64,000 nt of DNA from Faecalibacterium sp. CAG:1138 (lineage in GTDB: Bacteria > Bacillota > Clostridia > Christensenellales > CAG-917), in contig HF988640.1 of the NCBI GenBank assembly GCA_000434675.1, forward strand, positions 1-64,000, in the 5' to 3' direction. Shown piece by piece: positions 58,035-64,000 of the stretch; the first letter of the stretch is position 1, and each line of letters begins with the position of its first letter. Both the position numbers and the translations under genes were made by a program. A model generated the notes under the pieces. That model was given only the letters and a program-made list of their open reading frames with translations, ran no database searches and was not told the origin of the DNA.

Positions 58035-61000
58035 TTAGTCTTTCATGTTCTTGTACTTATCCTCACGCTTCTTCAAGCTGTCAGGCGATTGAGCTCTGCG
58101 AGCGTCATAGCTTGGCATGTTCTTCAAAGCTTTGCGTTTAGGGATAACTTTCTTGACCAAATAAACTATCACTGCCGCAATGATGAGCGCGCCGATGACT
58201 GCGGAGCTGATCCAGAGCCATCCGAGGTTGTTTTTGGTTTTGTCTTTATCTTTGCTGTCGCTGCCCTTATCGATGGTCTTGGAATCGGTGAGGGTGTCTT
58301 TGAGGACGTGAGCCGCTTCGTTGGTGGTTGCTGCGTTGTATTCGGAAGCTTCGATCTTCTGAATGTCGATGTTGTCGAACATTGCAAAGCCGGAGAAGTA
58401 GTCGTAGGTTACGTTGCTGCTGTTGGCAGGAGTGAACACTCTGCCGAAGCCGACTTTGACGGTTACGCTTGCGTCGGAAGAAGAAGTCTTCAGATAGAAG
58501 GTGCCGCCCGTCCATTCGGAAGCGGAGATCTTGATAACATAGTCGCCTACGCCTGCGGTGGTGTCGTTAATCTGCACGTAGAGGTAAGCGTTTTCGGACG
58601 CTTCCAGAAGTTTTGCGGAGAAGGACACTTTGTAGTAGCTGTTCTTGCTGAAGGTGAACTTGGAGGAAGTGAAGCTGTAAGCGGTTGCGTCCTCGTTGTT
58701 AATGAGGAGGTAGCTGTTAGGTTCGCTTTCCACAAATTGCGCTTTGTAAGCAGCTCTCTTGGCGTATTGCGCGGCAAGCTGATCTGCCAGAGAAACGTTG
58801 TTGTCTTTTGCAAGTTTTTCGATGACTTCGTTTTTATAACGACCGTCTTCGAAGTCGCCTTCTTTCCAGATGCGCCAGGTTTCGCCGTCCTGATAAAAGT
58901 ATTCTACGTTTTCTTCAGGTTCACCGTCGAGCTTGGTGAAGCCGTCCAGAGCAACCAGCCTGTCGAGGAAGCTGTCGGCGTTGTTGCCGATCAAAACGCC
59001 CGCGGTGGTGTTGGTGGAAGGTTTTTCTTCGGTTTCTTTGTAGTCGGAGCTGCCGGTCCAACCGTCAGGTTTGCCGAGGCCGCTGGATTCGACGGAAGAA
59101 GAAGCAAAGTTTTCGAAGCTGTCGGAAGTGAAGCTGCAAACTTTGAGTTCGCCGTTGTCGGTCAGTTCGTTATAAGCTTTCTTGTCGATGGTGACGAGGG
59201 AAGCTTGATCGAAGAACGCGACGCCTCCCTTGAGGAGCGAATATGCGGTGCCTTCGTCAGGCTTGCTGAGGCCGGAATAGGAATCCTTGGTTCCGAGGAA
59301 CAGGCCGAGTTTGACGGATTTTGCGGAGATACCGGTCTTGGCAGCGAAGGTGTAGCGAGTCCAACCTTGATTGTCGGTGCCACTCTTGATGCCTTCGAAT
59401 TTAGCGAGAACCGCGTTGTCGGTGTCGTACAGATAGAGGCTTGCAGTGCTGTCGCCCACGGTTTTGACGAGGACGGAGATGAGGTAGTAGCCTTCTGCGG
59501 ACAGCGAGAACGAGCTGGAAGAGGTGTAACCCACGGATGCAGGTTGACCGTTCTTGTCTGCGTCGGAGGTTTTGACGTCGCCGGAAGCGAGCATCAGAAC
59601 GTTGTCGCCGCCGAAGTACGAAAGCATGTCAAGGGTAACGCCGGAAGCGTTAGGGTTGATGAACATATTTTCGCCGAACAAGCCTTCGTAGAGAAGGGTG
59701 CCGTCGGCGTAGTCGGCAACGATGTTCTGAACGAGAGTTTTGTTGTTGACGTCAACGATGCCGGCCAGCTGTTTGCCGTTGCCGTTCTTGTTGACGAGCG
59801 TCCAGTTTGCAGGGGTGCCGAAGTTTTCGGAAAGTTTGCCGTCAACCATACCGCCGGTGGCAAGACCTTCGACCTTTTCGTAGTCGAGGTTGTTGAATCC
59901 GCCGTTGGAGACGGTGTCGGAGGTGGTGGTTACGAAGGAAACCTTTTTGCGGAAGTTGGAAGTGGAAGCGGAGTAATCCTTGTAGTCGCTGTCAACGAGG
60001 GTTACGTTGGAAACGAACACGTTGCCTGCCGCAAGGGTATCAGGAGTGTAAACGCTGCCGCTGCCGAGTTCGAATTGCAGGTAAACGGTTTCTTCTTCGC
60101 TGCCGGTCTGAATGAGGAACGCGACTTCCTGCCAACCGTCGATTGCGCCGGAAGTGATGTCGTCGCTGTCTATGCCGCTGGAGGTTGCGAGAACGGAATC
60201 GTCCTCGGCGTTCATAAGCTTAACGGTAACGGAAGCGTCGCCGAAGTTCTGAGTTTTAACCCATGCGCCGATACGGTAATAGTCGTTTGCGGCCAAAACC
60301 ATTTTTGCGTCGGCAAACTTGAACTTGTATATACAAGGAGAAGACGGGAGAACGGCAAACAATCTGTTGCTGTTTGCAACCTTGGTGTTGACGTACGGAA
60401 GAGCAGGAACGGTTACGCTTTCAGCGTAAGCTTCCACGGTACCGTCCAAAAGGGTGATGTTTTTGTCGGAAGAGGACAGGTCGATAACGCCGGCCTTGAC
60501 GCCGGAAACATCGGTTCCGCCAATGAGGTCGCTGTCTTCGTCGGTGATGACGGAGATGCCCTTAACAGGGTTGCTGTCGTTGAAGTAGCCGTTTTCGAGG
60601 GTGCTGTTTTCGTCGATACGGAGGTTGACGATTTTGCTTACGCCCGCTTCGTCGACGAATTCGTCTTCACTCGCAACCTTTTTGTAGGTAAGGCCATCGA
60701 AGAACGCCCAGCCCTTGCTGAAGGTTGCAGGTTTAACGCCGTCTTCCGCTTTGCCGGTGCCGAAATGGAATTCGAAATCCAAAGAGTTGTTGCCGTTTTT
60801 GCTGGCAATAACGTAGAAGGTGCAGAGCTGCCATTCGCCGTTAGTATTGATGCCGTCGAGCACGTATTCGGTTTTGCCGTCAACGAGCTTGAGAGCCGCG
60901 GTGCAGTTTGCCGCAGGATCGGAGGAGATGTTGGTCTTCACCCAAACGGAAACCTCGTAAAGTCCGCACTGAGCGAAGTTTACGGTTGAAGTGGAGCGCA

Positions 61001-62018
61001 TGCCGATGGCGGAAAGCTCGCTGTTGTAAAGCATATAAACGTGAGAGCCGACCGTGCCGTCAGGAACGCCCGGGTTCACGACGCCTTCGCCGTAGCCGCC
61101 TTTTGCGGCTTCGAAAACTTCGGAGGAGGTATCAACTCTTCTGTAAAGGTTGTTGCCGTTGCCGGTGTTGGTGGAAGTGTACATTGCAGGAGTGTTCGCG
61201 CCGCCCTTGGATTGGAAGGTGACGTAATCGAACTCAGGGTTAGGAACTGCAAGGTCCAAAGTTTTGTCGGTAGTGACGGCGGCGTCTTTTTCGGAAACGT
61301 CTTCAAGGTAAACGTTGTCGAAGAAAGCCCAGCCCGACGCAGGTGCTTTTTCGTTGTAGCCCAAGGTGAGGTAAACGGAAAGGCTCTTGGAAGCGGTCGG
61401 ATTGCCGATGATGCGGATGGTGTAATCTTTCCATTCGCCGTTGGTGTTGATGTCGGTGATTTCCATATAGCCCGCGCCGGAGTTATAAATATAAATCTTG
61501 GCGCCGCCCGTCTGGCTGGTGATGTCGGTTTTGACGGAAACGTGAAGCACGTATTCCTTACCCGCCGAAACGGAAAGGCCGCTTGCGCAGTAATAACCCG
61601 CGTAGCCTGCTTCGCTGTTGTAAACCATCAGCACGTTGTTGTCTGCGTCAAGGTTCTCGGTGAGCGAGGACTTTTGTTTTCCAGGGTTTGCCGCGGAAAG
61701 CCACAAGCCGTCTTTGCTTGCGAGTTTTTCGCCGTATTTTTCCCACTTGGAAACGTCAACGACGCCCTTCACGGAAGAAGAGGTGCCCGTAACGGAGGTC
61801 CAGTTGGTCGGGCTTCCCGGTTGAGGAACGCCGGCGCTGTCGTTTGCAACGTCGGAAAAAGCCGCAAAGTTACCGTTTTTGACGGTGAGGCTTACGGTTT
61901 TGGTGTCGCCTTTGTCCGGAGTAGGATCCGGATCGTCGCCGCAAGCGGCAAGCGCAACAAGCGAAACCGAGAGAACTACAACTAATAAAAGAGTTAAAAA
62001 TCTTTTAGCGTTTTTCAT
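58035..62018 (-). CDS. 1327-residue lipoprotein with repeated carbohydrate-binding-like modules
   Basis: The protein has a lipobox (VALAAC near 26) and about five repeated modules of 180-220 residues. Each starts with an NxxF-type turn (VKNGNFAAFSD, VPNPEFDYVTF, VSNGGFNNLDY), continues with a strand pair like YYRIGAWVKT or YEVSVWVKT and ends with GWAFFDNVYLEDV-type strands. The pattern is that of beta-sandwich carbohydrate-binding modules (CBM_4_9/PA14-like). At the C-terminus a membrane helix (NLGWLWISSAVIGALIIAAV) precedes a basic tail, so it is anchored at both ends. AGGAG precedes the ATG. Function: probably polymer binding at the cell surface. Confidence 0.75.
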   Translation of the reverse strand: MKNAKRFLTLLLVVVLSVSLVALAACGDDPDPTPDKGDTKTVSLTVKNGNFAAFSDVANDSAGVPQPGSPTNWTSVTGTSSSVKGVVDVSKWEKYGEKLASKDGLWLSAANPGKQKSSLTENLDADNNVLMVYNSEAGYAGYYCASGLSVSAGKEYVLHVSVKTDITSQTGGAKIYIYNSGAGYMEITDINTNGEWKDYTIRIIGNPTASKSLSVYLTLGYNEKAPASGWAFFDNVYLEDVSEKDAAVTTDKTLDLAVPNPEFDYVTFQSKGGANTPAMYTSTNTGNGNNLYRRVDTSSEVFEAAKGGYGEGVVNPGVPDGTVGSHVYMLYNSELSAIGMRSTSTVNFAQCGLYEVSVWVKTNISSDPAANCTAALKLVDGKTEYVLDGINTNGEWQLCTFYVIASKNGNNSLDFEFHFGTGKAEDGVKPATFSKGWAFFDGLTYKKVASEDEFVDEAGVSKIVNLRIDENSTLENGYFNDSNPVKGISVITDEDSDLIGGTDVSGVKAGVIDLSSSDKNITLLDGTVEAYAESVTVPALPYVNTKVANSNRLFAVLPSSPCIYKFKFADAKMVLAANDYYRIGAWVKTQNFGDASVTVKLMNAEDDSVLATSSGIDSDDITSGAIDGWQEVAFLIQTGSEEETVYLQFELGSGSVYTPDTLAAGNVFVSNVTLVDSDYKDYSASTSNFRKKVSFVTTTSDTVSNGGFNNLDYEKVEGLATGGMVDGKLSENFGTPANWTLVNKNGNGKQLAGIVDVNNKTLVQNIVADYADGTLLYEGLFGENMFINPNASGVTLDMLSYFGGDNVLMLASGDVKTSDADKNGQPASVGYTSSSSFSLSAEGYYLISVLVKTVGDSTASLYLYDTDNAVLAKFEGIKSGTDNQGWTRYTFAAKTGISAKSVKLGLFLGTKDSYSGLSKPDEGTAYSLLKGGVAFFDQASLVTIDKKAYNELTDNGELKVCSFTSDSFENFASSSVESSGLGKPDGWTGSSDYKETEEKPSTNTTAGVLIGNNADSFLDRLVALDGFTKLDGEPEENVEYFYQDGETWRIWKEGDFEDGRYKNEVIEKLAKDNNVSLADQLAAQYAKRAAYKAQFVESEPNSYLLINNEDATAYSFTSSKFTFSKNSYYKVSFSAKLLEASENAYLYVQINDTTAGVGDYVIKISASEWTGGTFYLKTSSSDASVTVKVGFGRVFTPANSSNVTYDYFSGFAMFDNIDIQKIEASEYNAATTNEAAHVLKDTLTDSKTIDKGSDSKDKDKTKNNLGWLWISSAVIGALIIAAVIVYLVKKVIPKRKALKNMPSYDARRAQSPDSLKKREDKYKNMKD

Positions 62019-62216
62019 TTTGTCTCCTATTTTTGCGATAATTCATTATTGTTATCTTAAATGTAAAATGAAATACTTAATTTTAACTTAAATCAAAATA
62101 GTATTCCATAATAACTCAAACAATTATATAACAAAAAAACTCGTTTGGCAAACGAATTTCGCCATATATATCCAAACGCTTCAAATAAAAACGGGTTTTT
62201 AACAGACAATAGCCTT

Positions 62217-62612
62217 ATGCGAGCAAAGTTTCAAAGACCGCCCGTAAAGAAAACGGCGGCAAAAATTACGGCTGCGCTTTTTGGCGGTGCGGCGTGCGGC
62301 TTCTGCAACGGATTTTTCGGCGGCGGGGGAGGGCTTCTTGCTGTACCGATTCTTCTTTGGTGCTTTTCGCTGGGCGAAAAAAAAGCGCACGCAACGGCCA
62401 TTGCGGTTATGCTGCCGCTGACCGTGGTGAGCCTCGTTACCTACCATAATTCCGGCGCGGCCTTGCCCGAAAACGCCGCTTTGGTTATCGTTTCGGCGAC
62501 CGTCGGGGGAATAGTCGGCGCGGCGCTATTAAAGAAGCTTCCCGCCAAAATTTTGAAGCTGATTTTCGGCGCGATCATGGTTTTTGCGGGACTTAAAATG
62601 TTTTTCGGATAA
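62217..62612 (+). CDS. TauE/SafE (TSUP) family protein, half length, first
   Basis: A 131-residue protein with four membrane helices: ALFGGAACGFCNGFFGGGGG, LLAVPILLWCFSLGEKKAHA and TVGGIVGAALLKKLP show the TSUP G-rich loop GFGGGGG. Full TSUP proteins have eight helices; this one equals one half. The next gene is a second half of the same family. The start is uncertain: ATG 62217 has no good ribosome site, and the frame is open to TTG 62145. The pair may form a heterodimeric transporter of sulfite- or anion-like substrates. Confidence 0.75.
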   Translation: MRAKFQRPPVKKTAAKITAALFGGAACGFCNGFFGGGGGLLAVPILLWCFSLGEKKAHATAIAVMLPLTVVSLVTYHNSGAALPENAALVIVSATVGGIVGAALLKKLPAKILKLIFGAIMVFAGLKMFFG

Positions 62613-62661
62613 AACCGAAAACATTGTTTATATATACTAAAAACGAGGATAAAAATTCGAT

Positions 62662-63015
62662 ATGGTTGTTTTATATATAATCGTCGGTATTCTGGGCGGA
62701 ATGCTCGGCGGCATGGGAATGGGAGGCGGAACGCTGCTTGTTCCGATGTCCGTGTACCTGCTTTCGATGGAGCAAAAAACGGCGCAGTTTCTGAACCTTG
62801 CGGCGTTTTTGCCGATGGGCGCGGTGGCGCTTTCCTGCCATGCGGCAAACGGACTTACGGACTTCAAAAAGGCCGCCGCGTTGACGCTTTCGGGGATTGC
62901 GGCGGCAATACTCGGCAGCGCGCTTCAGAAGTCGATTTCCGCCGACAATCTGACCAAATGCTTCGGCCTGTTTCTGGCGGCCATAGGCGCGCTTACGATT
63001 TTTCAAAAGAAATAA
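62662..63015 (+). CDS. TauE/SafE (TSUP) family protein, half length, second
   Basis: A 117-residue protein with four helices: YIIVGILGGMLGGMGMGGGT, LLVPMSVYLL, AAFLPMGAVALSCHAANGL and a final helix with LFLAAIGALTIF. The GGMGMGGGT loop matches the TSUP signature. It follows the first half-protein by 49 bases with its own GAGG site. Together they would equal one eight-helix transporter; fission of an ancestral gene or duplication of a half-unit are both possible. Confidence 0.78.
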   Translation: MVVLYIIVGILGGMLGGMGMGGGTLLVPMSVYLLSMEQKTAQFLNLAAFLPMGAVALSCHAANGLTDFKKAAALTLSGIAAAILGSALQKSISADNLTKCFGLFLAAIGALTIFQKK

Positions 63016-63025
63016 CGCCGTTGTC

Positions 63026-63054
63026 TTGCAATATGCCCGCGGCGGTGCTATAAT
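63026..63054 (+). promoter_or_regulatory. Promoter of the PPTase gene
   Basis: TTGCAA 63026-63031 and TATAAT 63049-63054 with a 17-bp spacer, 27 bases before the ATG. Confidence 0.75.
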
Positions 63055-63081
63055 TGAAACATCACCGAAAAGGGGGCAGTT

Positions 63082-63606
63082 ATGCTTGTTTTTATAAAGA
63101 AAAATTATAACAAAGAATATCGCAGAGAGTTCGTTGAGGAGTGTTTCGGCAGATACTTAAAGTTCTGCGGCGAAAAAGCGTCCGAGCTTCCCGGCGAAGC
63201 GAAGGGCAAAAACGACAAACCGTATTTCCCGTCCCGTCCGGACGTTCGTTTCAGCTTGTCGCACAGCGACAATTACGCCATTTTGGCCATGGGCGAAACG
63301 GAAATCGGCTGCGACATCGAAAAAATAAGGGACATCAACTATAAGCCGATTGCGAACCGCTGGTTTTTCGGCGGAGAAATCGAGGCCGCCGACAGCGTGG
63401 AAAACTATTTTTCCGTTTGGACTAAAAAGGAAGCCTACCTGAAGCTTACTGCCGACGGACTTTCGGGCATCAGAAAGTTCGATGTAACGGGGCCGCTGGA
63501 ATTTGAAGGCAAACCCGTGGTGCTGACCTCCGTCGACTTTATCCCGGGCTTTAAGGGAGCCATTGCCGCCGAAGCGCAGGAAATCGTTTTCGAGGACGTT
63601 GACTAA
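63082..63606 (+). CDS. 4'-phosphopantetheinyl transferase, Sfp type
   Basis: Transfers phosphopantetheine from CoA to the serine of carrier proteins. The 174-residue protein has the family motifs GCDIEKIRD near 78-86 (metal-binding Asp/Glu) and FSVWTKKEAYLKLTADGLS near 112-130 (W..KEA..K), plus NDKPYFP and FSLSHSDNYAIL upstream. Shorter than Sfp (about 225), it is close to the AcpS/Gsp-like short form. The next gene is a stand-alone acyl carrier protein, the likely substrate. No biosynthetic cluster follows within the window. Confidence 0.9.
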   Translation: MLVFIKKNYNKEYRREFVEECFGRYLKFCGEKASELPGEAKGKNDKPYFPSRPDVRFSLSHSDNYAILAMGETEIGCDIEKIRDINYKPIANRWFFGGEIEAADSVENYFSVWTKKEAYLKLTADGLSGIRKFDVTGPLEFEGKPVVLTSVDFIPGFKGAIAAEAQEIVFEDVD

Positions 63607-63611
63607 ATAAG

Positions 63612-63640
63612 TTGACAGACAGGCGCGTTTTGTGTAGAAT
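63612..63640 (+). promoter_or_regulatory. Promoter of the acyl carrier protein gene
   Basis: TTGACA 63612-63617 and TAGAAT 63635-63640, spacer 17, right after the PPTase stop codon. Confidence 0.82.
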
Positions 63641-63669
63641 TAAAGATAGTTTTTGGGGAGGTAAACGAA

Positions 63670-63897
63670 ATGGTATTCGAAAAACTTAGAGATATGCTTT
63701 CCGAGCAGCTCGGACTGGACAAGGCGAGAATCACGCCCGAATCCGACATCGTGAAGGACCTCGGCGCAGATTCTTTGGAAATCGTCGGCATGCTTATGGA
63801 CGTCGAAAACGAATGGAACATCACCATCGAGGACGACGACGTTCACGGTTTCAAAACCGTCGGCGACGTGGCAAAATACATCGAAAAAGCAATTTAG
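63670..63897 (+). CDS. acpP: Acyl carrier protein
   Basis: Carries growing acyl chains on a phosphopantetheine arm. The 75-residue four-helix protein has LGADSLEIVGMLMDVENEW with Ser35 as attachment site (DSL), and the usual acidic start VFEKLRDMLSEQLG. It has its own promoter and terminator. The PPTase just upstream may load it. Whether it is the main fatty-acid ACP or a second one cannot be told, since no fab genes are here. Confidence 0.93.
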   Translation: MVFEKLRDMLSEQLGLDKARITPESDIVKDLGADSLEIVGMLMDVENEWNITIEDDDVHGFKTVGDVAKYIEKAI

Positions 63898-63913
63898 TCG
63901 AAAAACGACAAAA

Positions 63914-63938
63914 AACCGAGCACGCCGCTCGGTTTTTT
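63914..63938 (+). terminator. Terminator after acpP
   Basis: AACCGAGC (63914-63921) pairs with GCTCGGTT (63927-63934) around ACGCC, then T run. Confidence 0.92.
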
Positions 63939-63947
63939 CGTAATCTG

Positions 63948-63977
63948 TTGACTTTTATGACGATTATGTGTTATGAT
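63948..63977 (+). promoter_or_regulatory. Promoter for a gene beyond the window
   Basis: TTGACT 63948-63953 and TATGAT 63972-63977 with an 18-bp spacer. The gene it drives lies past 64000. Confidence 0.6.
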
Positions 63978-64000
63978 ATAAAATGTATAGATATATAGGC

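Noticed and set aside
58089..60989. A 966-codon plus-strand frame inside the large lipoprotein gene
   Set aside because: It mirrors codon structure of the true minus-strand gene; no ribosome site, no recognisable domain, and the antisense gene has a lipobox, repeats and a membrane helix.
1..64000. CRISPR arrays, rRNA genes and IS transposases
   Set aside because: No regularly spaced direct repeats, no rRNA sequence and no DDE transposase motif seen in any frame.

Overview
The window looks like a chromosomal segment of a spore-forming member of the Clostridia (Firmicutes). The evidence is a spoIIR-sleB-ypeB sporulation/germination cluster, a cwlD-type cortex amidase, a SpoVB/MurJ-like flippase, Gram-positive style lipoproteins, strong AGGAGG ribosome sites, TTGACA/TATAAT promoters with 17-bp spacers, and typical Clostridia families (DUF421/DUF4363 pair, TM2 protein, P-II/DUF1538 cluster, folT under a THF riboswitch). 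A gut-associated lineage is plausible but is inference only. Genes lie on both strands and most transcription units end in clear intrinsic terminators.

Layout. 1-710: a junction between the 3' end of an unknown gene and a 5'-truncated SF1 helicase. 764-7387: trmB (-), spoIIR-sleB-ypeB, glmM, a candidate small RNA, a PRC-barrel protein (-) and cwlD. 7412-8471: a small XRE regulator divergent from an unknown protein and a lipoprotein, with operator-like repeats between. 8532-12067: pepV (-), radC, gltX. Next come tRNA-Gln, two P-II-like proteins with a DUF1538 membrane protein (-), and two M28-type peptidases around a small membrane protein with an attenuator-like leader. 18306-22884: a DUF4430 lipoprotein with an ECF S component, proS-ung, and the rpsF-ssb-rpsR operon.

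23000-40961 is the most unusual part. A 234-codon lipoprotein gene is split in frame by a 17.3-kb integrated element (about 23266-40522). Near its left end the element has a large serine recombinase, a TnpW-like small protein and an HUH rolling-circle Rep. A 1.5-kb stretch rich in nested inverted repeats follows. The cargo is an XRE regulator, a 7TM sensor-like protein with a degenerate kinase module, a histidine kinase, a LuxR-type response regulator, a lone receiver protein, three large exported proteins that share a Cys/His-rich module, and a sigma-like protein. The two junctions share GCT, and the reconstructed attP is a 54-bp dyad. The reconstructed host gene reads through without a stop.

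40990-64000 returns to ordinary chromosome: an HD-GYP protein (-), tRNA-Asn followed 200 bp later by a copy of its own 3' end (an integration scar), an ABM-type monooxygenase, a GtrA protein, two small membrane-anchored proteins, uvrB-uvrA, a repeat-rich secreted protein, an FGGY kinase, DUF4363/DUF421, the THF riboswitch with folT, a flippase, a second XRE regulator facing a TM2 gene with a palindromic operator inside the promoter, a 1327-residue lipoprotein of repeated modules, two half-length TauE/SafE proteins, and a phosphopantetheinyl transferase followed by an acyl carrier protein.
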